From Aquimarina algicola (lineage in GTDB: Bacteria; Bacteroidota; Bacteroidia; Flavobacteriales; Flavobacteriaceae), in contig NZ_VFWZ01000005.1 of assembly GCF_006443095.1 (NCBI RefSeq), forward strand, positions 372,001 through 436,000: a stretch of 64,000 bases of DNA. The letters are read 5' to 3'. The translations under genes were made by a program, and so were the position numbers. The notes under the pieces were generated by a model. The model saw only the letters and a program-made list of their open reading frames with translations, was not told the DNA's origin and searched no databases. This document shows positions 52,006 through 61,971 of the stretch, one piece after another; position 1 is the first letter of the stretch, and the number at the start of each line of letters is the position of its first letter.

Positions 52006-52662
52006 TTACTCATATTTATTCAGCAATCCAAAGTCAAAAGGAGTCCATAAACAAGCTTTAAGACCACTTTGTTTAAAAGCGCTATTTACCCATGTATTAC
52101 AGGTTTTATAAAAAGTATACGAACCTTTGGCATGGTAAAAATCATCACGTACTGTATATCCACTATTAGGCAAAATTATTTTTGTACTATTATTATTTTG
52201 AGCAAAAGTGTTGGTTATATATAGTTGTAATGCTTCTAATTCTTCTGGAGTTACAAAAATCTTAATCCATTTAGAACGCTTTTGTCTATATCGCTTTACT
52301 TGTATTAGGGTTTTACTTTTTAAGAAAAGTGCAGAAAAGGCATTCCTAAACGTAAGATCTTTCCACTCTGGTGTATTGAGATAAAAATCTGCATCACCCC
52401 ACCCAAAAGATAAATATCGATCATGGTTATCAAACTGTAAATCTTTGGTTAATGCCGGGGTAATATTTTTTATAGGCATGATAATACTGAGATGCACACC
52501 ATTTGTACTTAAATATACTACTTGTGTATCAGTATCGCTCTGTGGGGTTTTGTTTACAGTAATAAGCATACTAATCATTGCAATTATAATGTAGACTATG
52601 GGCAATAGCAAAATAATTCCAATGCCTTTGGCAATTCTTTTTAGAATGTTTCTGTATTTCAT
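52006..52662 (-). CDS. TIGR02117 family membrane-anchored protein
   Basis: The start ATG 52662 gives 218 residues. The frame stays open 168 nt further upstream, but that part is atypical. An N-terminal membrane helix (about 13-35) precedes the conserved domain. VYLSTNGVHLSIIMPI, YLSFGWGDADFYLNTPEW and YHAKGSYTFYKTCNTWVNSAFKQSGL match the TIGR02117/DUF2459 family. The Cys/His residues (GVH, TCNTW) suggest a papain-like cysteine-peptidase fold. The function is unknown; a urease-linked member gave the family its name. Confidence 0.88.
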   Translation of the reverse strand: MKYRNILKRIAKGIGIILLLPIVYIIIAMISMLITVNKTPQSDTDTQVVYLSTNGVHLSIIMPIKNITPALTKDLQFDNHDRYLSFGWGDADFYLNTPEWKDLTFRNAFSALFLKSKTLIQVKRYRQKRSKWIKIFVTPEELEALQLYITNTFAQNNNSTKIILPNSGYTVRDDFYHAKGSYTFYKTCNTWVNSAFKQSGLKACLWTPFDFGLLNKYE

Positions 52663-53054
52663 TTGTAAAAAAATAGACAAGTTAATTATTTTTTTTATTC
52701 TCATATCTATTCTGAATGGTATGAGTATAGAATTTTCTTTAGAATACGATAGTAAAAAATAATCCTGATAAAAATTATGATTTGTCGAGTTCGTTTCATG
52801 AATAGAAACAGTTTTTTTGCAGACATTCATACACTATGAAAGATAAACAAACATATTAAGTTATATATATCTGTCATGATGAAATCAACTTTTTCAATAA
52901 CTTGATACAGTTCTGTACAAGTATTAGTTCCAAATCATGTGTTGATTATCTTTGCAAATATTAAATGTATACTTACTTTCGATCTGTCAACATATAATCA
53001 TATACTAACTATGAAGACGTGATAACATTTTTGTATCACTATAATCAAAAACAC
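52663..53054. other. Intergenic region
   Basis: About 390 nt of AT-rich sequence upstream of the TIGR02117 gene. It contains the unlikely N-terminal extension of that frame (to 52830) and nothing else I can support. Confidence 0.4.
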
Positions 53055-53085
53055 AAAAAGAGCTGATCAAAGATCAGCTCTTTTT
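53055..53085 (-). terminator. Terminator of the small lipoprotein gene
   Basis: A perfect 14-bp stem (53055-53068 with 53072-53085) with a 3-nt loop ends in T runs on both strands. It lies 63 nt past the lipoprotein stop. Confidence 0.88.
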
Positions 53086-53147
53086 GTATGAATAATTTTT
53101 CAATTCAAAACTATTAAGATTCAGGATGTTTTTTTATGTTAAATTTT

Positions 53148-53309
53148 TTAGATGTCTTTTTCATTTTCAATGACTTCATCTATTACAGGGTCTGGATCTG
53201 GATTTGTTGTTGGGTTATTTTCTTGTGGTAAAGTTGCATCCTCAAAAGATTCAGATTCACAAGAAGAAAGGATAGCAATAAGGCTAAAGAATAATAATAA
53301 TTTTTTCAT
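53148..53309 (-). CDS. Small lipoprotein (53 aa)
   Basis: The minus-strand frame from ATG (53309-53307) to TAA (53150-53148) encodes 53 residues. MKKLLLFFSLIAILSSC is a clear SPII signal with the lipid-bearing Cys17. The mature 36 residues are acidic and Pro/Asn/Asp-rich (NNPTTNPDPDPVIDEVIE), and so probably unfolded. A -7 box lies upstream and a terminator downstream. It is too short for many gene callers. Its role is unknown. Confidence 0.75.
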   Translation of the reverse strand: MKKLLLFFSLIAILSSCESESFEDATLPQENNPTTNPDPDPVIDEVIENEKDI

Positions 53310-53883
53310 AACTGTAGATTTAGGTGTTTTTTGTTTTGTTAATTTTCGGCGGCAAAAATATTTAAAAAAACAACATGAAATATTAAATTTTTCTTAATGG
53401 AATTGTGTTGATTTAACATTTTTTTTTAAATAGTATTATCAAGTTTTCAAAAGAAATAAGTGCAATATTTTCAATAACATAATGGGTAAAAGAATCTATA
53501 GCGATTTTACAAGAATTTTAACTGATTTCATTGTGAAATTATTAGCTGTTTTCTTGTATTGGAATTGTTAAAAATTAACAATTTGATAATATAAGAATGC
53601 TATAAAGGTATTTTTTTATTAAAAAATCAAAATACATGTGTTTTTAATGATAAAAGCTTAAAATTAGAGAGAGGTTTTCTATATCTTAATAAAGATTAAT
53701 ATGATCTAAAATTAATATGATAATTTTCACCTCTTTTTAGGTGTAGAAATTATTTTTTTATAATGATTTAGGACAAATTGATTAAATCTATATAGTGTAT
53801 TGATTGGATTCAAACATTTTTCACTGCAAACAGTGGTTTAAGTATCAAATGATGACATTATTTTTATATCAAATATTTTGAAC
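53310..53883. other. Divergent intergenic region between two lipoprotein genes
   Basis: About 574 nt, very AT-rich. It holds the -7 box at 53353 and a small hairpin CACTG-CAAA-CAGTG at 53822-53835, about 49 nt before the next gene. No open frame is seen. Confidence 0.4.
53353..53360 (-). promoter_or_regulatory. -7 box of the small lipoprotein gene
   Basis: On the minus strand TATTTTTG fits TAnnTTTG, 43 nt before the ATG. No proper -33 box is seen at the expected distance. Confidence 0.45.
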
Positions 53884-54231
53884 ATGAAAAAAACAGTCTT
53901 TTTGGTAATGCTTCTGGCAGTTTTAATAGGAACTACTTCATGCGGTACTTCAGATTATAAGATCATAAATTCTAGTGATGTCAAACATACATTTATATTA
54001 AATTCATCAAAGAGTTTTCGAGGATATTTTTACAAAGGCTCAGATCAAGATTATCATTATTTTGCAAGTAAATGGGATTTTGAAAGCGATAATCTTTTTA
54101 AGATGAAAAAAGAAGATTTAAAAATAGAAAGTACATATCAATTTGGCAAAAAAGAAACAGAAATAGATATTATTGCTACAGATAAACTATTTGCTAAAAA
54201 TGAATTTTATCAACTATACTATATCCAATAA
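53884..54231 (+). CDS. Lipoprotein of unknown function
   Basis: ATG 53884 gives 115 residues; an in-frame TTG at 53878 is less likely. The signal MKKTVFLVMLLAVLIGTTSC (Cys20) is a typical SPII lipobox. The mature domain is rich in Phe, Tyr and Lys (FRGYFYKGSDQDYHYFASKWDFE) and looks like a small beta fold. It is 26 nt upstream of the SMI1/KNR4 gene and probably co-transcribed with it. No family is recognised. Confidence 0.7.
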   Translation: MKKTVFLVMLLAVLIGTTSCGTSDYKIINSSDVKHTFILNSSKSFRGYFYKGSDQDYHYFASKWDFESDNLFKMKKEDLKIESTYQFGKKETEIDIIATDKLFAKNEFYQLYYIQ

Positions 54232-54257
54232 TAAAACTCTCAAAATATCTCTAATAA

Positions 54258-54830
54258 ATGATTAAAAGTGAACTAAATAAGCTGGATGAAAATCTAAAAG
54301 AAAAACGTCCTGAATATTATAAAACATTACAACTACCATTATCGGATGATGCAATATCAAACTTAGAACAGACATATAAAGTCGTTTTGCCAAATGATCT
54401 AAAAGAGTTATATCAATGGAAAAATGGTCAACAATATGATTGCTACGCATCATTTGTTAACAACGCTATGTTTCAACCATTAGAAGAGGTGTTGCAAATT
54501 AGTAAAGAATTCAATGAAATGATTGGATATGATTTTCAAATTAAGAATTGGTGGAATGAAAATTGGTTACCGATATTTTCTAATGGAGGAGGCAGTTATT
54601 TATGTTATGATATCAAAGGAGTTTTTACAAATAAAGTAGGGCAATTGATTGAATTTTGGAAAGGCGACAATGATAGAAATGTAATCGCACCAAATTTAAG
54701 TGAGTTTTTAGGAGCATTAAATACATATTTAGTAGAAACACCTGCTACAGAATATGATTCTTATTTTGATGTATCAGATAGAATAGGGCAGTGGCGTACA
54801 ACATTTATTGTTGATCAACCATTATCATAA
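54258..54830 (+). CDS. SMI1/KNR4 family protein
   Basis: This 190-residue soluble protein has the SUKH/SMI1-KNR4 pattern. LSDDAISNLEQTYKVVLPNDLKELYQWKNGQ is the family start, WLPIFSNGGGSYLCYDI the core, and a C-terminal FLGALNTYL helix follows. In bacteria many SUKH proteins are immunity proteins for polymorphic toxins. No toxin is next to it; the partner gene is a small lipoprotein. It could be an orphan immunity or a housekeeping SUKH protein. Confidence 0.92.
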   Translation: MIKSELNKLDENLKEKRPEYYKTLQLPLSDDAISNLEQTYKVVLPNDLKELYQWKNGQQYDCYASFVNNAMFQPLEEVLQISKEFNEMIGYDFQIKNWWNENWLPIFSNGGGSYLCYDIKGVFTNKVGQLIEFWKGDNDRNVIAPNLSEFLGALNTYLVETPATEYDSYFDVSDRIGQWRTTFIVDQPLS

Positions 54831-54832
54831 AT

Positions 54833-54871
54833 AAAAAGCACATGTTGGTCAAAACCTTACATGTGCTTTTT
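54833..54871. terminator. Bidirectional terminator
   Basis: A perfect 13-bp stem (54833-54845 with 54859-54871) with a 13-nt loop and A/T runs lies between the convergent SMI1/KNR4 and M3 peptidase genes. Confidence 0.9.
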
Positions 54872-54890
54872 GTTTTTTAGCGAATATATA

Positions 54891-57059
54891 TTATTGTACT
54901 GGGAATCCTCTATCTCTCATCAACGCTTCTATTTTTGCATCACGTCCTCTGAATTGCTTGTACGCCTCTGCCGGATCTATGGCATTACGAGGAGCAAAAA
55001 GATACTTAACCAATTTTTGAGCGACATCTTTATCATAAAACCCTCCCGGAGCTTCGGCAAAAGCCTCTGATGCATCCGAAGTCAATACATCTGCCCACAT
55101 GTATCCGTAATATGCCGTAGCATATCCTTCTCCAGAGAATACATGTCCAAAATGAGGAGTACGGTGACGCATTACAAGTTCTTTTGGCATTTTGAGAGCA
55201 GCAAGCGTTTCTTTCTCAAAAGTATCTACATCAAGATTGGTAGGGTCAGCCAAATGTAATTTCATGTCCATAAGAGCAGAAGCTAAATACTCTGTAGTTG
55301 CAAATCCCTGATTAAAGGTAGCAGCTTTTTTAATTTTATCTACTAATGCTTGTGGCATTGGCTCTCCGGTTTTGTAATGTACCAGATAATTTTTGATCAC
55401 TGGATCTGTAGATAACCAACGTTCTAATAATTGAGACTGAAATTCTGTATAATCACGCACCCCGCCATTTAATGTTGGATATTTTACTTCAGAAGCAAAG
55501 AAATGTAAGGCATGACCAAATTCGTGAAAGAATGTAGTAGCGTCATCCCAAGATACCAATACAGGTTCTCCTGGTGCAGGTTTTACAAAGTTAGAGTTAT
55601 TTGAGGCTAATACTGTTTTTTTGCCTTCAAAAGTAGTGTGACTTCTATAGGTAGTAGCCCAAGCTCCAGAACGTTTTCCTGTACGTGAAAATGGGTCGAG
55701 ATACCATAATCCAATATGTTCACCAGACGTTTTATCATTCACTTCCCAAACTTTTACATCTTCTTGAAAAACAGCTACTTTGCCTTCTTTTACAGGCGTA
55801 AATTTATAGTTGAATAATTCACCAGCCACAAAAAACATAGCTTCTCTTAGTTTATCTAATTGAAGATATTGTTTTACTTCATCAGAATCCAGATCATATT
55901 TCTTTTTTCGTACTTTCTCAGCATAAAATCTATAATCCCAAGGTTCTATAGTGATTTTATCGCCATTTGCATCTGCTACAGCTTGCATATCTGCAACTTC
56001 TTCTTGTACTCTGGCAATAGCAGCAGGCCATACAGCTTCCATAAGTTTCATAGCATTTTCAGGCTTTTTTGCCATACGATCTTGTAATCTCCAATCTGCA
56101 TAATTATCAAACCCTAATAATCCTACTCGTTCTTTTCTAAGTTGTAAGATTTTTGCAATATTCTTGTTGTTATCTTTGTCATCACCATTGTCTCCACGAG
56201 AATAATAATTTTCCCAAACTTTTTTGCGTAGCTCACGTTCTGTAGAGTATGTTAAAAAAGGATCCATAGATGATCTGGTATTGGTAATGGCGTATTTGCC
56301 TTCTTGCCCTCTGTCTGAAGCTGCTTTTGCATATGCTTTGATCAAAGGTTCTGATAAACCATTTAATTGTTCTTTGGTCAGATAGGTTACATATCCTTCT
56401 TCATCTGCTAATACATTGTTGGAGAAACTTGTGTATAATTCAGAAAGCTCCTTGTTTATAGCAGCGTAGCGTTTCTTTTTTTCTTTATCTAATTCAGCAC
56501 CATCCATAGCAAACTGGTTATAAATAAGTTCAACTACGCGTTGTTGATCAGCTTCAAGAGGTGTTTTTATAGCGTTATCATATACAGTTTTGATACGCTG
56601 AAATAGTTTTTCATTTTGTGATATTTTAGATCGAAATTCAGAGAGTTTAGGTGCCATTTCTTTTTGAATTTCTCTGAACTCAGGAGAAGACATATTTGCA
56701 CTTAAGATACGGTAATAGGTAAAAACTCTATCGAGTTCTTTACCTGATTTTTCCATAGCTTCGATGGTATTTTCAAAAGTTGGTGCTTCTGTGGCATTAG
56801 CTATAGCATCAATCTCTTTAAGCCTTAGCTCCATTCCTTTTTCAATCGCCGGTTTTATGTCTGAGATATTCATCTGATCAAAAGCAGGAACTCCACCATA
56901 AGGCCCTGTCCATTCTGCTAATAATACATTAGAAGTGTCTTTTTCGGCTTTTGTCGTCATTTCTTCTTTCGTTTTTTTTGTTTCGTTACAACTAGATAAA
57001 ACCACTATTGCCGATAGTGCTAATGTTTTGAATGATGTAAATTGAGGTATGGTAATCAT
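54891..57059 (-). CDS. M3-family metallopeptidase (Dcp/oligopeptidase type), lipoprotein
   Basis: This 722-residue zinc peptidase has the active site H512-EFG-H516 in TFFHEFGHALHFF. An SPII-type signal ends VVLSSC (Cys24), so it is anchored in the envelope. VPAFDQMNISDIKPAIEKGM and GFATTEYLASALMDM are family hallmarks. The C-terminal YAAYYGYMWADVLTSDAFEAF-like block reads TAYYGYMWADVLTSDASEAF. It should cut dipeptides or small peptides in the periplasm. The M14 peptidase gene ends 12 nt upstream on the same strand, giving a two-gene peptidase operon. Confidence 0.95.
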   Translation of the reverse strand: MITIPQFTSFKTLALSAIVVLSSCNETKKTKEEMTTKAEKDTSNVLLAEWTGPYGGVPAFDQMNISDIKPAIEKGMELRLKEIDAIANATEAPTFENTIEAMEKSGKELDRVFTYYRILSANMSSPEFREIQKEMAPKLSEFRSKISQNEKLFQRIKTVYDNAIKTPLEADQQRVVELIYNQFAMDGAELDKEKKKRYAAINKELSELYTSFSNNVLADEEGYVTYLTKEQLNGLSEPLIKAYAKAASDRGQEGKYAITNTRSSMDPFLTYSTERELRKKVWENYYSRGDNGDDKDNNKNIAKILQLRKERVGLLGFDNYADWRLQDRMAKKPENAMKLMEAVWPAAIARVQEEVADMQAVADANGDKITIEPWDYRFYAEKVRKKKYDLDSDEVKQYLQLDKLREAMFFVAGELFNYKFTPVKEGKVAVFQEDVKVWEVNDKTSGEHIGLWYLDPFSRTGKRSGAWATTYRSHTTFEGKKTVLASNNSNFVKPAPGEPVLVSWDDATTFFHEFGHALHFFASEVKYPTLNGGVRDYTEFQSQLLERWLSTDPVIKNYLVHYKTGEPMPQALVDKIKKAATFNQGFATTEYLASALMDMKLHLADPTNLDVDTFEKETLAALKMPKELVMRHRTPHFGHVFSGEGYATAYYGYMWADVLTSDASEAFAEAPGGFYDKDVAQKLVKYLFAPRNAIDPAEAYKQFRGRDAKIEALMRDRGFPVQ

Positions 57060-57071
57060 GTATATTTGAAT

Positions 57072-59552
57072 TTAAATTCTAAACTTGTTATTATTGACAA
57101 AAAAGATAGCATTTACAAAAAATAGCTTTCCATTTTCCCAGAAGGATCTGAATAATGGATTATCAATCATATAAACGATACTTCCGTTTCCTATTCGTGT
57201 TTCACCAAAAACCAGTGAGTTTTTTAGCTGTTTTAAGGCGTCTTCTCCAGCAAATCCTGATACATTTTCTGGTGTTTCGATTCGAGCAATATTGTATCCT
57301 TCATTAAGCAATGCAAACGAATCGTCTCCAATTTTGAGACTGAAATATGTATCGTCATACCCAAAAGCCATAGGGTGAGAAGCATCTACTTTAGTTTTAA
57401 AAATACCTCCGGTAATAAGGCTTTTAAGATTTTCGCGTTCTCTTTGATCGTATGGAGTAAGATTTCCTATAGAATCATTTTCTTGCTTTTGAGTTGTATT
57501 CTTTTTAATATCAAATCCTTTTTTACCAGCAAATACCTTTGTAGCACCCGCAAGAGTAATAATTTTTCCTCCTTTTTTGACCCAATTTGTTAGTTTTGAT
57601 ATGGTTTTTTGATCAAAATAACTATTGTAATACCCATCGGGTATAATAAGTACATCATAATAAGTAAGATCAATATGTTTAAAAGCATCTGTATCTATTG
57701 ATGTGATAGGGAAATGAAGTTGTTGTTCAAAGAAATGCCAAATTGCTCCATAACTCAAAGAAGAAGTATAATTACCTTTGAGTACTGCAATTTTTTGATT
57801 GTTGATGAGCTTAATATCTGGAGATCCAAAATCTACTCCTCTTGTGGCAAAACTAGTATTAGCGACATATAATTTACGTTGATATTTGTTTGCTATTTTA
57901 GTAACTATCTGATCATAATTAGGGTTACTTTTATTATCACTTTTAGTAATAATTAAGCTTCCCTTTTTAAAGCGCTCATTAGTATGGCTAAAATCTTTTT
58001 CGCTAAATCGTACTTTGATGTTGTTTTGTAGCAACTCTGCCATAAAGGAAGCATCTTTGATATCATTCCATTTTGCAATATATCCAGCGGCTTTTGGATC
58101 AGGTGTATTTGTAATGGTGCCGATTTGTTTTGTATGATTTGCAGGAACTAAAGTAGTTGATGCAATCGCATCTAACCCATAGGCATAAGGAATACTCCAT
58201 GCAGTAATATCATAAGTAAGGGGTTCACTTAGCTTGGCATTAGGTTCAAATAATACTTTGACCATTTTGCCTTTGGGCTGATTTGTACTTACTACAAGTG
58301 CTCCTTTGGCATTTATACTTCCGTTTTTGGAAGTTTTAAAATTGAATCCTGAAACTTTTGTAGCGTCTGTAAAGCCATATTTGATGTCGTGTTTGTCAAG
58401 AAGAGAAATAAGAGAATTGATTTTGTCAGAAGACCCTTTTAATACATAACTTTTGTATTTGAGATCGTTGTTAATAAAGAATTTTTTGAACTCACTATTC
58501 AGCTCTTCAGCTTGCTTTGATGATATTTCTACGGTTGATAATCCTGTGGTGGTATGATGTGATACTCTGTCTTTAAGTGTAAGTACATAACCCTCATCGG
58601 TTTGTATGGCTAATCCTGATCTACCATGACCGGCTTGCTCATAAGTCATTCCTATAGCTCCCATAAAAGTAGGATAGGTATCGCCATAACTTGGGTATAA
58701 GAGATCAAAACGTTCTCGAGTAAAGAACAACCAACCATTTTGATCAAAATATCTGGCATGGTTTTTACCGATTTGAGTTTGAAAATCTCTCTGCCATGGA
58801 GTAATAATCTCATGAAAAGGTTCTGCCGCCGGTGCAAAATAGTAAGGTTCGTTGATTCCTTGTTCATGAAAATCTACGTGTACGTGTGGTAACCATTTAT
58901 TATAAACATCAAGGCGTTGTTGTGTTTCTACTTGTGTTGCCCATGCCCAATCTCGGTTGAGGTCAAAAAGGTAATGATTGGGCCTTCCGCCAGGCCAGGG
59001 TTCATTATGTTCTGTAGCATTTTGATCTGTATTAAAGGGAGTTGCCTTAACTTGATTATACCAGTTAGCATAACGGTCACGACCATCTGGATTGACACAA
59101 GGGTCTATAATAACGATTGTATTTTGTAACCATTCAGATTTTTGAGTAATTAATTCATAAACGGTTTGCATGGCAGCTTCTGTACTAGAAGCTTCATTAC
59201 CATGTACATTGTAGCTTAACCACACAACTGCAACTTTTGGATTTGCTGTACCCTCTATGATACCTGTATTTTTCAGGTGTTCTATTCTAATGTTCTCTAT
59301 GTTTTTGATATTTTCTTCAGAAGATATAATGGCATAAGTGAGTGGTCGCCGTTCATTGGTTTTGCCATATGTATGATAGGTCACTTTTTTGGAGTATTTG
59401 GCAATATGATCAAAATATCTAACTACATCAGCATGACGTGTAAATTGCGCTCCAATTGAGTAGCCTAAAAAGTCCGTGGGGGATTGTAATGAGTTTTGAG
59501 AAAAGGTTAAAGAAGTAATTCCGACAAAAAGTATGAACACTATTTTTTTCAT
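57072..59552 (-). CDS. M14-family zinc carboxypeptidase-like protein, secreted
   Basis: This 826-residue protein has a signal peptide ending LTFSQ. The M14 domain (about 30-370) has ligands H117 and E120 in NVHGNEASS and H229 in VHVDFHEQG, with DPCVNPDGRDRY between. The catalytic Glu is probably in GMTYEQAGHGRSG. A long beta-rich C-terminal part (about 380-826) follows; it includes a glutamine-amidotransferase-like segment (YDVLIIPDGYYN...WVKKGGKIITLAGA) as in other Bacteroidota M14 proteins. It is first in a unit with the M3 peptidase. Confidence 0.94.
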   Translation of the reverse strand: MKKIVFILFVGITSLTFSQNSLQSPTDFLGYSIGAQFTRHADVVRYFDHIAKYSKKVTYHTYGKTNERRPLTYAIISSEENIKNIENIRIEHLKNTGIIEGTANPKVAVVWLSYNVHGNEASSTEAAMQTVYELITQKSEWLQNTIVIIDPCVNPDGRDRYANWYNQVKATPFNTDQNATEHNEPWPGGRPNHYLFDLNRDWAWATQVETQQRLDVYNKWLPHVHVDFHEQGINEPYYFAPAAEPFHEIITPWQRDFQTQIGKNHARYFDQNGWLFFTRERFDLLYPSYGDTYPTFMGAIGMTYEQAGHGRSGLAIQTDEGYVLTLKDRVSHHTTTGLSTVEISSKQAEELNSEFKKFFINNDLKYKSYVLKGSSDKINSLISLLDKHDIKYGFTDATKVSGFNFKTSKNGSINAKGALVVSTNQPKGKMVKVLFEPNAKLSEPLTYDITAWSIPYAYGLDAIASTTLVPANHTKQIGTITNTPDPKAAGYIAKWNDIKDASFMAELLQNNIKVRFSEKDFSHTNERFKKGSLIITKSDNKSNPNYDQIVTKIANKYQRKLYVANTSFATRGVDFGSPDIKLINNQKIAVLKGNYTSSLSYGAIWHFFEQQLHFPITSIDTDAFKHIDLTYYDVLIIPDGYYNSYFDQKTISKLTNWVKKGGKIITLAGATKVFAGKKGFDIKKNTTQKQENDSIGNLTPYDQRERENLKSLITGGIFKTKVDASHPMAFGYDDTYFSLKIGDDSFALLNEGYNIARIETPENVSGFAGEDALKQLKNSLVFGETRIGNGSIVYMIDNPLFRSFWENGKLFFVNAIFFVNNNKFRI

Positions 59553-59830
59553 AGAAATAATTAATTGTAATGTTGAAAGTTTCTCCTTATTGATATCATT
59601 CTATTGGAGAAGTCGTAAAATACCGAGTAATATTTAGCTGATATGGTTTATTAACTAAAATTTAAGATTTAGAAAGCTTTAAAATTTAATTACTAAAGAT
59701 TGATATGATAACAGTGATAAAAATGATGCGAAATTAAAACTCAAAACCATAATTTGTTAAAGAAAAAACAAAAAGCTACACATGAACTTACAATCTGATG
59801 TATATTTAACCTTTCAAAAAACATATATTT

Positions 59831-61429
59831 ATGCCTAGTGACTGTATTCCGTTTCGTGATACGAACTACTTTTCATCTCTTATTTGTGATTATTTAGAAC
59901 AAAAAGAAGTTTTACACCCTTTTTATAATCGTTTTCCTGATTTAGAAAATTTTGAAGCTCAAATCGAAGAGAAAAAGCAGTCTTTTACTTTAGAAACTCG
60001 AAAAGTATTAGTAGAAGCACTGCAGCAACAATATAAAGATGTAACAACAACAGAAGCTACTTTGCAACATATAGAAAGCTTAGAAGATTCTAATACATTT
60101 ACAATAGTAACAGGGCATCAACTTAATCTTTTCACCGGGCCATTATATTTTTTATATAAAATTATTTCTACAATTAATCTGACCAAAATATTAAAGGAGA
60201 AATACTCAGATCATAATTTTGTTCCGATATATTGGATGGCGACAGAAGATCATGATTTTGATGAGATTAATTACTTTAACCTTTTTGGAAAAAAGGTTCA
60301 GTGGAATCGTCATGACGGAGGAGCAGTAGGGGTTTTTGATACAGAAGGGTTGGATAAAGTTTTTAAAGTATTTGCAGATATGATTGGTTCTAGTCGTAAT
60401 GCGGAAACATTAAAAGCAATGTTTAAAAAAGCATACCTAGAGCATGATACACTTACGGCAGCGACACGATATCTTGCAAATGAATTATTTGGAACATATG
60501 GTTTAGTAATTATTGATGGAGATGATCATAAACTAAAACGTCTTTTTATACCATATGTAGAAAAGGAGATTGTATCACAAACAAGTCATACACATGTCCT
60601 GCCAAAAGCAAATGAACTACAAAGTACAGGGTATAAGGTACAGGTGAACCCGAGAGAAATCAACTTGTTTTATCTTGCAGAAGGGTTAAGAGAAAGAATC
60701 ATAGAAGAAGAAGGTAGATATCATGTAAATGATACTGATATTTCTTGGGATAAAGAAGAATTGATAAAACATTTACATCAAGCACCAGAAAAATTTAGTC
60801 CTAATGTAATGATGCGTCCTTTGTACCAAGAAGTAATTTTACCTAATCTATGTTATATAGGCGGTGGTGGAGAATTGGCATACTGGCTAGAATTAAAAGA
60901 ATATTTCAAGGCTGTAGAAGTGATATTTCCGATGTTATTATTACGCAATTCAGTATTGATACAAACAGAAAAGCAAGCAGAAAAAATAAAGAAATTAAAT
61001 GTTTCTGATACAGAATTATTCTTAAAACAACATGAACTCATCAATAGAAAAGTTCGTCAGATTTCTAATATAGATATCAATTTTGATCCACAACGTAAAT
61101 ACCTCAAAGAACAATTTGAAGCAATGTATACAGTTGCTGAACAGACTGATGTCACTTTTGGTAATGCTGTAAAAGCACAAGAAATCAAGCAATTAAAAGG
61201 ATTGGATGTGCTTGAGAAAAGATTATTAAAAGCACAACGACGTAAATTGAGTGATCATGTAAAGCGATTAACAAGTATACAGAATGAATTATTCCCTAAT
61301 CAGAGTTTACAAGAGCGTAACAAAAACTTTTCTGAATTATATTTAGAATATGGAGAAGAATTGATTCCTGTATTGATAAATACTTTGAATCCTCTAAAAG
61401 GAGAATTTACAATTTTAAAGCTACCTTAG
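59831..61429 (+). CDS. bshC: Bacillithiol biosynthesis cysteine-adding enzyme BshC
   Basis: This 532-residue cytoplasmic protein makes bacillithiol by adding cysteine to GlcN-malate. IVTGHQLNLFTGPLYFLYKIISTINL, FVPIYWMATEDHDFDEINYF and SPNVMMRPLYQEVILPNLCYIGGGGELAYW are family hallmarks. A coiled-coil segment lies at about 375-480. BshA and BshB are not in the window. A bacillithiol pool fits the redox genes nearby but does not prove a link. The stop overlaps the convergent PNPOx gene by 4 nt. Confidence 0.96.
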   Translation: MPSDCIPFRDTNYFSSLICDYLEQKEVLHPFYNRFPDLENFEAQIEEKKQSFTLETRKVLVEALQQQYKDVTTTEATLQHIESLEDSNTFTIVTGHQLNLFTGPLYFLYKIISTINLTKILKEKYSDHNFVPIYWMATEDHDFDEINYFNLFGKKVQWNRHDGGAVGVFDTEGLDKVFKVFADMIGSSRNAETLKAMFKKAYLEHDTLTAATRYLANELFGTYGLVIIDGDDHKLKRLFIPYVEKEIVSQTSHTHVLPKANELQSTGYKVQVNPREINLFYLAEGLRERIIEEEGRYHVNDTDISWDKEELIKHLHQAPEKFSPNVMMRPLYQEVILPNLCYIGGGGELAYWLELKEYFKAVEVIFPMLLLRNSVLIQTEKQAEKIKKLNVSDTELFLKQHELINRKVRQISNIDINFDPQRKYLKEQFEAMYTVAEQTDVTFGNAVKAQEIKQLKGLDVLEKRLLKAQRRKLSDHVKRLTSIQNELFPNQSLQERNKNFSELYLEYGEELIPVLINTLNPLKGEFTILKLP

Positions 61430-61971
61430 GGAACCAAAAAAGTATGTTTCCAGCTTCTGTTTTCTTTATTAAAGAGTAACCGAATATGATTAGGCCTTTT
61501 TAAGCGTAAATACTCAATACGATTTGGTTCAAGCTGTATTGCAGAAAAGAAATGCTTACTTTCTAGAAAATCTATCTCATTTGGATTTTTGATTTGCTCT
61601 CCCGGCGCTAATCGAGAAGTATAGTCTTTTCTCGATTTTTGAGGAATATTCTTCCAGATGTTTCTCAGTGTAAAATCATCTGTAATAATAGAAGCTTTTG
61701 CCTGTATAGAAATCTGTAGTAAGCGCTCAGTATCCATAAACAAAAGACTTACATTGTTATTATCTTGAATATGTGTTATTTTTTTTGATCTTTTGTCGGT
61801 ATATATAGTAAACTGTAATTCGTCGTTAGCTTCTCTTAATACGACTGTTCTCATTCTTGGAATACCATTATAGTCTGAAGTAGCCAATGTAAAATATCGA
61901 AAAGGGTGCCTACTGGTTTTGGTAGCATTTTTAAGGTCATTGACCATAGAAGAGAAAATAATATTATTCAT
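61426..61971 (-). CDS. Pyridoxamine 5'-phosphate oxidase-family flavoprotein
   Basis: This 181-residue split-barrel FMN-binding protein has RYFTLATSDYNGIPRMRTVVLRE (the FMN-binding strand set), FTIYTDKRSKKITHIQDN and VSLLFMDTERLLQISIQAKASI. It lacks the dimer-interface C-terminal motif of true PdxH (typically ending RLAP), so a general flavin oxidoreductase is more likely. The function is unknown. It converges with bshC. Confidence 0.9.
   Translation of the reverse strand: MNNIIFSSMVNDLKNATKTSRHPFRYFTLATSDYNGIPRMRTVVLREANDELQFTIYTDKRSKKITHIQDNNNVSLLFMDTERLLQISIQAKASIITDDFTLRNIWKNIPQKSRKDYTSRLAPGEQIKNPNEIDFLESKHFFSAIQLEPNRIEYLRLKRPNHIRLLFNKENRSWKHTFLVP

Noticed and set aside
52663..52830. N-terminal extension of the TIGR02117 protein
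   Set aside because: The extra 56 residues are atypical for the family, and the membrane helix fits a start at 52662.
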